A stretch of DNA of 64,000 nucleotides from DUQW01 sp050953825 (GCA_050953825.1 JBMNNF010000013.1:248001-312000), one strand, 5' to 3'. Counted from the stretch's first letter, positions 28,601-35,700 are shown. The notes: generated by a model from the sequence alone, not told the origin. Numbers and translations: made by a program.

Positions 28601-29576
28601 CAATAAACGACTTTATGAAGTACCATTAAATCAAAATATTGATTTAGAAACGATATGGTTAGATGTTGGTCCAGTTACAATTACTTATGTTCTAAATGAA
28701 GAAAATGAACATGAAAACTTTACTTTTCAAGCGAATAAAAATGATTATTTATATACTCGTCCAGAACCACAAGTAAGGGAAGGAATGGTGTTCATATACT
28801 GGTATGAAACTGATGAAAACGTCCCATATGATTGGAATCGACTAATTACTGGCGATATAACATTATATCCACATTACATTCCAGAACGAATCGTGACAGT
28901 TTCATTTGATACCGGGGATCCTAATCTCAATCTTGAACCAATAAAGGTTCAGGCATATCAAACTATGGGTGAACAACAACCTCGTCGCATTACGCGTGAA
29001 AATAAAGTATTTGAATATTGGTCATATAATAATCAACGTTTTGATTTTCAACATAATATAGTAACCGAAGATATTACTTTAACAGCGGTATGGAGTTTGT
29101 GTGAAACCTTTTTAATTACATATAATTATATTAACACTCCTTATGGGTCAGTAGTTTTCCATATTCCTCAAGGTATGTCCCCTACGATGTTTGAGTTAAT
29201 TAGTGAATATCACTTTGGTGTTAAGGTAGACATTGTTCGTTATCAGGGAATAAAAGCTGAAATAAATGGTACAGAGAAAAATATGCTTGAGTTTCTTTAT
29301 ACACCACTAGAAGAAACCGCCGTAATTGATATGACTTATCAAGAGTATGAAATAGTTACTGTTACCTATATGGATGGGGATGAAGTATTATATCAAAATA
29401 GACATCGAAAGGGTCTTCCGTTTAATGATCGCAGCTATCGACCAGAAATTCCAAAATTAGAAAAAGAGGGATACGATTTTATCGGTTGGAAATATCAAGG
29501 TACTAATGAATATTTTGATCCAAGTGAAATAGCTGTCGAAGACATTACCGTTTATGCCCACTTGCAAGAATGGTAA
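22698..29576 (+). CDS. Giant repeat lipoprotein (InlB B-repeat/Flg_new type)
   Basis: A 2292-residue surface protein, by far the largest gene here. A lipoprotein signal ends at the lipobox LSSC (Cys near residue 30), so it is anchored to the membrane outside the cell. Residues about 35-425 hold five divergent units of about 75 residues with the recurring pattern PEGKEI, VDG and NHxVEVxFKD. Residues about 560-710 are a non-repeat domain. From about 426 to the end I count some 23 units ending in the AKW-type motif of the Listeria-Bacteroides (Flg_new) repeat. There is no sortase motif or C-terminal helix. ATG 22698 is preceded by an in-frame stop, so the start is there or at ATG 22719 (MKKTIKLLL). 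Adhesion or interaction with a partner cell is likely from the family. Confidence 0.88.
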   Translation: MSSVKDVMKKTIKLLLVFAVFMFGIVLSSCEYLPDDFKVTLDPEENIVVEELNVDLNKISFNAIITLKVIVPEGKEVDVFSVDGNPVELTDLKYRLTVTGNHVVKVTFKDIGAAATVNLTLGNNLSISGATTTEVNVGDQVTIVVDIPEGKVIDKFMVDGANVEITGNQYVLTVTKAHEIEVTFKEATAEAGKFTVTLGTGLSTSDPLINLAAGAKVKITITVPEGQEIQELKVDGVAVDFDDDDEYELTVSKNHSVEVVFKESTISGERYTVTLGDNLVADLTELTNLKAGTEVTITVKIPEGKEIKEFKVDGLVVEYDEDDGYELEVTKNHTVEVRFRDIPLDLSKFKVTLSSGLSANLTDLTKLEAGTEVVISVAVPNGKEVLLFTVDGVAEELSNNKYKLTVSGNHSVVVHFKDAQISNTVFVKFETDGGVMEGFNLFQTVEKGGKITEPSLEPEKPGYKFLHWSLNGQEFDFTQEINEPITLYAKYTSIQFEIKYVVGNEEYSEQARYGSMASDYPVPNVPAGKTGVWTLKGVPFDFNTQIESNLVLVAAYYDPLVITQSGSGTNQLILEFSEDIIFLENISDKLNFLSKLLPGFQKVVSVFNLDKVSVSYENKKLIVTVGEDFISREMFKIVDFDNEDGNGVLRIPVYLGTEGFKTQNNGIYYSGQEINFHLKLSVPLINNKPDYTKPVTTIILNVTDYVSDLENDIEILHQVKFMDGETQYGEIQEIPHRGLVNQPEDPVKANHTFAGWFVDAGKFDFEAKVKFDLVLQAKWVANNNLVTVKYNTKSPIFLEPEVYQVGDKVIEPEISLINYKLVEWQLNNQPFDFNTPLAKTGEITLIAVWEEKVVPITIELHNGEDPIVFEVPHGTFVELVDMLEYDEWPQKEGYLFAGYEQFIETAAGDHGLGFYAGVPTTIDVLWLPVDTTVTFNCMDGRIKEIDFNSDALYSDGFGWQVLVNEVFDNPPTREGYILEGWYTAPDYKHLMDGNLMIGLSFATTYYAKWVPRDVDQIDRYTIEFETYTDEEIDSVEVPYGAFFRRDLIVPVREGYQFEGWYLDEDFTMSYRETVNNLYIDSDITLYAKWEKIGSEDDISELDPSLVVTITFVTYAPFEIEPIKVKKGEYIARNIEPYIRLEDYYFEGWWDEGYTKRFELYEPLEEDITLYAKWVKKHVFTVILDDTVIYQGSHGGGLGYYDYFYDNKNRYEYYLDRELTIKFKDSPFYYSEMGEDITLYAKYITNERVTFDYVIHFTDDISYKISKIVPIEFRNFAYMWINKFDNYQVEGLYLDQAYTIPVSEDEDPNDYIVDGQIHIYAKLLERLVVTIKSEWYGYETTTNKLLIEPNQPAELLFATLEEGLYYWRRYYEVEGFYLDQDFTVSALELAGTTINENLTLYVKWVKNDNTIILNVDTNGVLPPHKIRVNRNDLEYLRWVYHDFEIVRGYYDSDYQLPVGVENTLENGDTIYVYLDNYIQINFYIGDSKLIERSLRIVNGEIIPFDELVYPICNDEMIVKWTWLGEEIDISKPFYSNSRVGDLRVYYGPIAYYTIQFKDNDVIDDEATIEVYQNQIFEINHQNLPYAKGKENHTFAYWANEDGTIFNNRQIITGDLVLEAFYVSNDDFVEITLDTGDPDITMNKVQVLRHVLYEFRATTTLTREGYKFLGWYKDGEPFTIGRLAEDTTLVAEWREAQTHRVTINKGKIGGDDVVLHIPEGVYIDEYNLENNYAISRRHETFEFRGYYIDGERFYGKNIDSDITLFMKWRDFVQYTVNFYVNDFDWRHQPIHRNSSFAEDEVEFPECNDHFIEGQVFSHWEHNGVRFTKNTIVTADIDVHAVFVPEVYTIVHFNTKVDGLLIEDVNVVQGLMIEPPQQKILREGHRFLYWAYEGEPFDFENTPIIAETTLEAVWEKTPTYKVTIDLKFDQPLIVLHISPLDYDMISEQLLREIFNINPQYPDYQFLHFLYNNKRLYEVPLNQNIDLETIWLDVGPVTITYVLNEENEHENFTFQANKNDYLYTRPEPQVREGMVFIYWYETDENVPYDWNRLITGDITLYPHYIPERIVTVSFDTGDPNLNLEPIKVQAYQTMGEQQPRRITRENKVFEYWSYNNQRFDFQHNIVTEDITLTAVWSLCETFLITYNYINTPYGSVVFHIPQGMSPTMFELISEYHFGVKVDIVRYQGIKAEINGTEKNMLEFLYTPLEETAVIDMTYQEYEIVTVTYMDGDEVLYQNRHRKGLPFNDRSYRPEIPKLEKEGYDFIGWKYQGTNEYFDPSEIAVEDITVYAHLQEW

Positions 29577-29597
29577 CGACAAATAAATAATAAAAAT

Positions 29598-29630
29598 GAG
29601 CACTCCGATTTATGTTGGAGTGCTCTTTTT
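29598..29630. terminator. Bidirectional terminator between the giant gene and hflX
   Basis: Arms GAGCACTCC (29598-29606) and GGAGTGCTC (29617-29625) with T after the stem on the plus strand and a T-rich run on the minus strand, serving two convergent genes. Confidence 0.9.
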
Positions 29631-29643
29631 AATAGCGGCGTTA

Positions 29644-30885
29644 TTATTTAATGTATTTAAAATACTTTTGAACTTCACGAGGTGTTAGTGAGGTTTTGAT
29701 ATGAACGCCATCATCAAAGTAATTAATAAAAATAACATGGTTATTATCTTTGAGAAAATTGACAATATGACCATCTTCAAATGGGATATACAATTCTTTA
29801 ATGACATTATCGTTATAGATGTTATAGTAAATATTAGACACTAACAAATCAATATTTTCTTTCGTTTTATTTGAGATACTTAAGTAATCTTCATCAATTA
29901 AAATTGGTTTATCATATAAATCTGATTTAGTGACAACAATTAATCGTTCAATGTCACTAGCTTCTAATTTTTCTAAAATTTCTTTAGTAATGTTCATCTC
30001 TTCTGGTGAAGCATTTAAACCATCAACGATATGTAAAATTAAATCAGCATCTTTAATATCTGATAATGTTGATTCAAAAGAGTTTATTAATTCATGAGGA
30101 AGTTTATGAATAAATCCAACCGTATCAATTAAAATAAATGGCGGTCGGTTAGGTCCTTTTAAGACTTTAGATTTAGTATCTAATGTAGCAAATAACATAT
30201 CTTCCTCAAAAGTTAATTTTGAGTTGTAGTTATCCAGTAGAGACACTAATGAATTGTAAGTCGCTGACTTACCAGCATTAGTATAACCAACTAAGACAAC
30301 GATTGGGATTTCATTTTTTTGTCGTCTTTTTCTAGAGGTTGTTTTCGCTTTTCTAATTTTAGCTAATTCTTTTTTAACTCTTGCAATATCATCAAGTAAT
30401 TTTCTTCGATCTAACTCTAATTTAGTTTCCCCAGGACCTTTAGCATTATAAGTTCCCCCGCCTTGCCTAGATAACGACTTTCCAAGGCCAACTAAACGAG
30501 GCAACATATATTCATTTTGAGCCAGTCTAACTTCTAAAATAGCTTCATTGGTCTTGGCTCTGATTGAAAATATTTGTAAGATTAAAAAACTTCGATCAAC
30601 GATTTGAAGTTCTAATATTTTTTCTAAGTTTCTAATTTGTGCTGGAGACAAAGTATCATCAACAATTAAGATGGAAGCGTTAATTGATTCGGCGATTAAT
30701 TTTATCTCTTCAACTTTGCCACTACCAAAGTAAGTACTAGGTACTGGAGTATCTCGTGATTGAATTACTAATTCTTGACCATCAATTTCTAATGTTTTCG
30801 CTAAAGCTTTTAATTCTTCAAGCGAACGTTTGGTTGACTCTAAAGATTCTCCTTTGGTAATAGTTCCTAAAATAGCGACATCCAT
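29644..30885 (-). CDS. hflX: GTPase HflX, ribosome-associated
   Basis: A 413-residue GTPase that splits stalled 70S or 100S ribosomes. The N-terminal HflX domain includes DDTLSPAQIRNLEKIL and the Gly-rich turn GGGTYNAKGPGETKLELDRR; the G domain has G1 GYTNAGKSATYN, G3 DTVGF and G4 TKSD. The gene begins TTGATG; ATG 30885 is at a good distance from the SD GAGGGTG. It converges on the giant lipoprotein gene and is divergent from cdaA. Confidence 0.96.
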   Translation of the reverse strand: MDVAILGTITKGESLESTKRSLEELKALAKTLEIDGQELVIQSRDTPVPSTYFGSGKVEEIKLIAESINASILIVDDTLSPAQIRNLEKILELQIVDRSFLILQIFSIRAKTNEAILEVRLAQNEYMLPRLVGLGKSLSRQGGGTYNAKGPGETKLELDRRKLLDDIARVKKELAKIRKAKTTSRKRRQKNEIPIVVLVGYTNAGKSATYNSLVSLLDNYNSKLTFEEDMLFATLDTKSKVLKGPNRPPFILIDTVGFIHKLPHELINSFESTLSDIKDADLILHIVDGLNASPEEMNITKEILEKLEASDIERLIVVTKSDLYDKPILIDEDYLSISNKTKENIDLLVSNIYYNIYNDNVIKELYIPFEDGHIVNFLKDNNHVIFINYFDDGVHIKTSLTPREVQKYFKYIK

Positions 30886-30910
30886 CAAAAAATCACCCTC
30901 TTGTTCCTTT

Positions 30911-30945
30911 ATTATATCACTTTACGTGATATCTTATGATATAAT
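30911..30945. promoter_or_regulatory. Divergent hflX/cdaA promoter region with inverted repeat
   Basis: TATAAT for cdaA is at 30940-30945 and TATAAT for hflX on the minus strand is at 30916-30911. Between and overlapping them lies an inverted repeat with arms ATATCAC (30914-30920) and GTGATAT (30926-30932). No convincing -35 box is seen on either side. It may be an operator acting on both genes. Confidence 0.45.
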
Positions 30946-30971
30946 TAAATGGAAGGCGAAAGGTGATTTTT

Positions 30972-31736
30972 ATGATAAATGGTCATCCGATTTGGAAAAT
31001 AATAGTAGTTGCGTATGTATTACTAGTTTTAATTTATTCATTTTTACGTTTAATGTTTACTAATCGTAAAACATTTACCGTTTTTTTAGCAGGACTTTTA
31101 TTTATGGGAGTTTCAGCAATTTTCTATTTCTTTATTATTTCTGATGAACTCAAAGTTTTAAAAGATATAATCGTTAACATTAATGTGATTGCCTTACCAA
31201 TAATGGTAACGATTGTTGTCGCTCCTGACATTCGTAACAAGTATGATGCCGATTGGATCCAAGACGGAACTAAAATATCAGGAATGAGAGTTAGTTCTGA
31301 ACAAACTAAAGAACATATTATTGATGCTGTAATCGATTTATCGAATCGTAAAATTGGCGCTATTATTACTATGGAAAACCATAACACCTTAGACCAATAC
31401 GCCGAAAAAGCAATTTTAATTAATGGTAAAGTAACTAAAGAATTACTGTTAAATATATTTACGCCACTAACACCGCTTCATGACGGTGCCGTTATCATTA
31501 GAGGCGATGAAGTGGTGTGTGCTGCAGCATATTTTATCTTATCAAGAAATGATACATTTGATAAAACAATGGGGTCACGCCACCGTGCAGCCTTAGGTAT
31601 TAGTGAGATTACAGACTCACTAACAATCGTTGTTAGTGAGGAAACGGGAGATATTTCTATCGCTGTTTCAAGTATGTTAATTAAACTTAACAGTCGCGAA
31701 AAATTGTTAGAATATCTCAACTTATATATTAAGTAG
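30972..31736 (+). CDS. cdaA: Diadenylate cyclase CdaA
   Basis: Makes cyclic di-AMP from two ATP; this messenger controls potassium and osmolyte balance. The 254-residue product has three N-terminal membrane helices (about 8-28, 36-56, 65-83) and a DAC domain with the catalytic motifs LHDGA (about 170-173) and RHR (203-205). The upstream in-frame GTG (30963) is inside the SD AGGTG, so ATG 30972 is used. In Bacillus cdaA is followed by cdaR and glmM; here a 60-residue membrane protein and a PAS/GGDEF-like protein follow, and no CdaR-like gene is seen. Confidence 0.96.
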   Translation: MINGHPIWKIIVVAYVLLVLIYSFLRLMFTNRKTFTVFLAGLLFMGVSAIFYFFIISDELKVLKDIIVNINVIALPIMVTIVVAPDIRNKYDADWIQDGTKISGMRVSSEQTKEHIIDAVIDLSNRKIGAIITMENHNTLDQYAEKAILINGKVTKELLLNIFTPLTPLHDGAVIIRGDEVVCAAAYFILSRNDTFDKTMGSRHRAALGISEITDSLTIVVSEETGDISIAVSSMLIKLNSREKLLEYLNLYIK

Positions 31737-31748
31737 GAGGGGTTAAAT

Positions 31749-31931
31749 ATGAAAAAGTTTATACAAGGACTATATAAATTTGTAACACGACCGTTTATTA
31801 CGCTGGCGGTTAATAATAAAACCGATCGCATGATTAAATTTTTAAATAAGCACTCCTATTTATTTATTATTATCGCATTGATCTTAACCGCCGGAATTAT
31901 TTTTTTAATTTATTTTTTACCATACTTATAA
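31749..31931 (+). CDS. Small single-helix membrane protein after cdaA
   Basis: A 60-residue protein with a basic N-terminal half and one membrane helix near residues 36-57. It has an excellent SD (AGGAGGGG) and lies 12 bases after cdaA and 13 before the next gene, so it is a real member of this operon. I do not recognise it. It could modulate CdaA in the membrane, but this is inferred from position only. Confidence 0.72.
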   Translation: MKKFIQGLYKFVTRPFITLAVNNKTDRMIKFLNKHSYLFIIIALILTAGIIFLIYFLPYL

Positions 31932-31944
31932 AAAAGGAGAAACA

Positions 31945-33516
31945 ATGGATTTTTTACCAATTTCAATTTTGATAATAGCTATAATAATTGGGTTTGTAGT
32001 TATTTTAGAGGGGATTAACAAATCAAAAGTTCCATTTTACAAAACGATTATCGCTTCAGTAAATTTAATTGTAACGGTAGTCTTTTTTATCATTTATCCA
32101 TCGGTTATTAAAAATGATGAAACCTTTTTAATGGCTTATTTTTATTTGGGTATCTTTGAGTTAGCGGTTTTATTTTTATATATTTTAGTACTATTTATTA
32201 AAATGATTTATGCTAACCGAGAACTAACTATGCATACCGAATCAATTAAAAATAGTCCATGGAATACATATTTAATACTGGATAGAAAAGATAGGGTTAA
32301 AGATATTTCTCCAAATTTGTTAGAAGACTTTGATATTAAATTAGAAGAAGTATTAAATAAAAAATTATTTGACGTTATTAATAAAACGATTAGAATTACT
32401 CATATCAACAACAAATTGTGTAGTAATCGTGAATTAGAAGAAAAATTAGGACAACTTAAAAAGATTAATAAGCCAAATGAAGTATTAAAGTTGGAAATTG
32501 TTTATTTAAATAGCGTTGGTGATAACTCAATCGTTCACATGTTAGATCAAGCGATGTTTAATAAATTTGGTTATTACGGCAGATTTTTAATTGGCGAAAT
32601 GAAAACAGATTTTAATTTATTAAGCGTTGAAAAACAGTTAAAACAAACCTCAGAAGCTTTAGAAACTCTTCAAGAACAATTTATCGCGACCTTAGAAGTT
32701 AGTGGTGAAGGGTTAGCTTTTAGTGATATTGGTGATAAATCAACTTGGATTTCTAATATTTTAGTTGAACAACTAGGATTTGAATCAAATAACATTAATA
32801 CTGAAGATTTATTAAAGTTAATGCAACCAGAGGATTTAAATCGTTATTTAACTAAAATCAATCAATTAACACCATCAGATCCTCATATGGAAATGAAATA
32901 TCGTCTATTTTCTAAAGGTGTTTATCGCTGGTATTTAGATAAAAGTAAGAAAATCTTTTTAGAAGGAAATACAATGATTATGAGTTCAGTTAATCAAGTA
33001 TCAACGAAACATTTTATGCCAACAAATTTGCAAAACTTAGATGAGTTGGGCGATAAAAATGATTTAACTTTAAAACTAGTTCAAGTCATTGATGAAGAAA
33101 GATATTTCCATTTAGTTGTTGTAAGATTGAAAAATTTACCACATATTAATGAACTTCACGGCCGTGAAGTTGGTAATATGGCAATTTCTGAATATATTTC
33201 GAAATTAGAAAAATCATTTACTTCTGAACCAAATCATATTTTTAGATTAACTGGTTCAACTTTCGCTTTTATTTTAGATGATCAAAGAAAAATGGGAATT
33301 TTAAGAAAAGGCGTTCAAGGTAGTGATGATTATTTAAATATGACAATGGAATATGGTGCGGGTAAAGTTGAGTTAGAAGTGTTTGCGGGTATCGCCATTA
33401 TTAATACCGATGGTTATAACGAAAATGAATTATTAGAAGCGGCACTATCAGCTTTAAAAGTCGCGGAAAACCCGAAATATAAAGGGCATGTTTGTTATTA
33501 TGGGGATATTAAGTAA
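31945..33516 (+). CDS. Membrane sensor with PAS-like domains and degenerate GGDEF domain
   Basis: A 523-residue protein. Three membrane helices (about 4-21, 33-51, 62-86) precede a PAS-like region (about 105-215), a short helical linker (about 225-245), a second PAS-like region (about 245-350) and a GGDEF-like domain (about 370-520). In the last, the signature position reads TGSTF (436-440) in place of GGDEF, so it should not make cyclic di-GMP. Membrane helices plus PAS plus degenerate GGDEF is the front half of the cyclic-di-AMP phosphodiesterase GdpP, but the DHH-DHHA1 catalytic part is absent. Location after cdaA suggests a role in that pathway. Domain calls are by eye. Confidence 0.7.
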   Translation: MDFLPISILIIAIIIGFVVILEGINKSKVPFYKTIIASVNLIVTVVFFIIYPSVIKNDETFLMAYFYLGIFELAVLFLYILVLFIKMIYANRELTMHTESIKNSPWNTYLILDRKDRVKDISPNLLEDFDIKLEEVLNKKLFDVINKTIRITHINNKLCSNRELEEKLGQLKKINKPNEVLKLEIVYLNSVGDNSIVHMLDQAMFNKFGYYGRFLIGEMKTDFNLLSVEKQLKQTSEALETLQEQFIATLEVSGEGLAFSDIGDKSTWISNILVEQLGFESNNINTEDLLKLMQPEDLNRYLTKINQLTPSDPHMEMKYRLFSKGVYRWYLDKSKKIFLEGNTMIMSSVNQVSTKHFMPTNLQNLDELGDKNDLTLKLVQVIDEERYFHLVVVRLKNLPHINELHGREVGNMAISEYISKLEKSFTSEPNHIFRLTGSTFAFILDDQRKMGILRKGVQGSDDYLNMTMEYGAGKVELEVFAGIAIINTDGYNENELLEAALSALKVAENPKYKGHVCYYGDIK

Positions 33517-34018
33517 AAAAGAAGTTAGAAATTTAGTTTTAAATAAAAGATTAAGTCTATCTCAAGAGATTATCTCTTTACAAAGCGATTCCATTATCAA
33601 ACTAATCAGACAAGACAAAAACTATCAAACCTCCCAAAAAATAGGAATTTACCTTCCAATTAAAGGTGAAGTTGACGTTAGAAGGTTATTGACAGATGAT
33701 AAAATCTTTTGTGTACCAAAGGTTGTTGGTAGTGAAATGATTTTTACAAAAATTGATCTTAATACTAAATATCATACAGGAAAATATAATATTTTAGAAC
33801 CAATCAATACAGAACTAATTATTGAAATTGATTATTTGATCGTTCCATCGGTAGCGATATATAATAATTACCGCCTTGGTTTTGGTGGCGGTTATTATGA
33901 TAAATATTTATCACAATCACGACCAAAACATGTAGTTGGTGTGATTTATGATTTTCAAGAAGTTCCATTTGAACTTGATGCTCATGATCAACCACTAGAT
34001 TATTATTTTAAAGGATGA
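33500..34018 (+). CDS. 5-formyltetrahydrofolate cyclo-ligase
   Basis: Converts 5-formyl-THF to 5,10-methenyl-THF with ATP, salvaging folate. The 172-residue product carries the family motifs: IGIYLPIKGEVD in the middle, LIVPSVAIYNNYRLGFGGGYYDKYL (the Gly-rich and Tyr-rich ATP loop) near 120-145. ATGs occur at 33488 and 33500; the first is only one base from the AAAGGG SD, so the second is preferred, without certainty. It overlaps the end of the GGDEF-like gene and is followed by ispDF. Known as yqgN, ygfA or fau in other species. Confidence 0.9.
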   Translation: MGILSKKEVRNLVLNKRLSLSQEIISLQSDSIIKLIRQDKNYQTSQKIGIYLPIKGEVDVRRLLTDDKIFCVPKVVGSEMIFTKIDLNTKYHTGKYNILEPINTELIIEIDYLIVPSVAIYNNYRLGFGGGYYDKYLSQSRPKHVVGVIYDFQEVPFELDAHDQPLDYYFKG

Positions 34019-34021
34019 AAT

Positions 34022-35146
34022 ATGAACTCTGCAGTCATAGTTGCCGCTGGTAAATCAATGAGATATCATATGTCCGGCGGATATGGAAGTAAAATTGATA
34101 TTAATTTGAAAGGGAAACCACTTTTTTATCATAGCGTAAGAGTATTTTTAAGTATGGGTTTTGAAGTTATATTAGTTCATAATAATCCTAATTTAAAAAT
34201 TCCCAATGTCAAGGTTGTTAAGGGCGGAGAAACTAGGAGCGAAAGTGTTTATAACGGAGTGAAGGAAACAAGCGGTAAATATATATTTATTCATGATGCT
34301 GCTAGACCACTTTTAACTAAAGGTATGATTGGAAAGTTACTTAATGAAAAAGAATATGGTGATGGGTGTTATTTAGCGAAATGGGTTACAGACTCATTAA
34401 AACAAATTACTAAAGGTGATAAAGTTCTTTCAATTGATCGTGATATGCACTTTACTTCAGAAACCCCCCAAGTCTTTAAACGCGATATATTGTTAGAAGC
34501 ATTTAGTAAAGCGGAGAAATCATATACTGATGAAGTAGCGATGGTTGAAGATATTTTTCCAAATTCAGAACTTTATCCAATTTTTCATAAATGGTCGAAT
34601 GATAAGCTAACTGAAAAAGAAGATTTATCTCGAATCGAACGATTATTAGGTATAAGAAGAAGAATCGGGCATAGTTTTGATATCCATAAGCTAGAAAAAG
34701 GTAGAAAGTTAATTTTAGGAGGAGTTGAAATTCCGTCTGAAGTTGGTTTACTCGGTCATAGTGACGCTGATGTTGTGTTGCATGCGGTTACTGAGTCAAT
34801 CTTAGGGGCATTAGGATTAGGTGATTTAGGAACTAATTTCCCTGATACAAGTTGTGAATATAAAGGAATTTCATCAGTTATACTTTTAGAAAAAGTATTA
34901 GATGAAATGAGAAAAAGAAATTTTGATATTGGTAATATTGACATTTCACTATATTTAGAAAAACCTAAATTATTTAAATTTCGGCATGAAATATTATATA
35001 ACTTACGAAAGTTATTAAATGTTCATGATGATGTCATTAATTTTAAAGTGACTACGACAGAAAAAATTGGGCCAATAGGACAAAATGAAGCGATCGCTTG
35101 TGAAGCGGTCGTCATACTTGAGGAGGTGTATGAAGGTGATAGTTGA
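34022..35146 (+). CDS. ispDF: Bifunctional IspDF: MEP cytidylyltransferase and MEcPP synthase
   Basis: A 374-residue fusion of two steps of the non-mevalonate isoprenoid pathway. Residues about 1-212 are IspD: AAGKSMRY, HDAARPL and SETPQVFKRD. Residues about 215-374 are IspF: GHSFDIHKL (metal-site Asp and His), LLGHSDADVVLHA (metal His) and TTTEKIGPIGQ. The IspD nucleotide loop carries a few extra residues (YHMSGGYGSK) compared with the usual PKQ form. ATG 34022 follows AAAGGATG. The reaction between them (IspE) is not encoded here. Confidence 0.93.
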   Translation: MNSAVIVAAGKSMRYHMSGGYGSKIDINLKGKPLFYHSVRVFLSMGFEVILVHNNPNLKIPNVKVVKGGETRSESVYNGVKETSGKYIFIHDAARPLLTKGMIGKLLNEKEYGDGCYLAKWVTDSLKQITKGDKVLSIDRDMHFTSETPQVFKRDILLEAFSKAEKSYTDEVAMVEDIFPNSELYPIFHKWSNDKLTEKEDLSRIERLLGIRRRIGHSFDIHKLEKGRKLILGGVEIPSEVGLLGHSDADVVLHAVTESILGALGLGDLGTNFPDTSCEYKGISSVILLEKVLDEMRKRNFDIGNIDISLYLEKPKLFKFRHEILYNLRKLLNVHDDVINFKVTTTEKIGPIGQNEAIACEAVVILEEVYEGDS

Positions 35147-35465
35147 GACAGAACATGGTAAATTTGATTTAATTAAAAACTATAGGGATGCTTTTGATCC
35201 ACAAGCGTTTAATGAAAGATATGTTGATGTTTCTTTCAAACAATATGATTATATTGTTGGTGATGTTTCATCAGGTATCTTAAGATTAAAAGGTTTTGGC
35301 GATAATGAAAAAGGTAAAACGAGTTATAAGTTAATTCCTGATTATTTAAATGATTCTTGTAACTACAATACACCGTACTATATTTTAAAAAGAATAAAAG
35401 GAGAAGTAAAAGATGGAAGACGAAGTAAGAAAAATACTAGACCAAATAAGACCGTATCTAAATAG
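35130..35465 (+). CDS. yutD: YutD-like protein (DUF1027)
   Basis: A 111-residue protein opening MKVIVETEHGKFDLIKNYRDAF with RYVDVSFKQYDYIVGDVSSG and LKGF, the pattern of the Firmicutes YutD family of unknown function. The strong SD GAGGAGG selects ATG 35130 and not the further upstream ATG at 35085. It overlaps ispDF by 17 bases and the NifU-like gene by 53 bases. YutD and NifU-like genes are also close together in Bacillus. Confidence 0.82.
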   Translation: MKVIVETEHGKFDLIKNYRDAFDPQAFNERYVDVSFKQYDYIVGDVSSGILRLKGFGDNEKGKTSYKLIPDYLNDSCNYNTPYYILKRIKGEVKDGRRSKKNTRPNKTVSK

Positions 35466-35643
35466 AGATGGCGGTGACATTGAGTTTGTTAAACTTGAAG
35501 ATGGAATTGTTTATGTTAGAATGTTAGGGGCATGTGTTGGGTGTGCCCTAATTGATACCACTTTATATGATGGTATTGAAAGAATTTTAGTTGAAAGAGT
35601 TCCTGGCGTTATTGCCGTAGTCCCAGTCCAGAATGAAGGATAA
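35413..35643 (+). CDS. NifU-like iron-sulfur scaffold domain protein
   Basis: A 76-residue protein that is a single NifU C-terminal (Nfu) domain: LDQIRPYLNRDGGDIEFV and the cluster-binding CVGC in LGACVGCALID. It binds or passes on an Fe-S cluster as a dimer. The ATG at 35413 follows AAAAGGAG. Its start lies 53 bases inside yutD in another frame, an unusually long overlap. Confidence 0.9.
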   Translation: MEDEVRKILDQIRPYLNRDGGDIEFVKLEDGIVYVRMLGACVGCALIDTTLYDGIERILVERVPGVIAVVPVQNEG

Positions 35644-35674
35644 TTTTAAAAAAGTGGTAAAATAAAATTAATTT

Positions 35675-35700
35675 GGCTTGATTATAAATCAAGCCTTTAT
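35675..35700 (+). terminator. Terminator after the NifU-like gene
   Basis: Arms GGCTTGAT (35675-35682) and ATCAAGCC (35688-35695) followed by TTTATATTTTT, a moderately T-rich tail. Confidence 0.72.

Noticed and set aside
24000..29576. Regular repeats that might suggest a CRISPR array or tandem DNA repeat
   Set aside because: The repetition is at the protein level; the DNA of the units differs and there are no identical short repeats with spacers.
31124..31387. Minus-strand open frame inside cdaA
   Set aside because: Antisense shadow of the conserved DAC domain.
35085..35129. Longer yutD start at ATG 35085
   Set aside because: It would overlap ispDF further and lacks an SD, whereas ATG 35130 has GAGGAGG and gives the family N-terminus.
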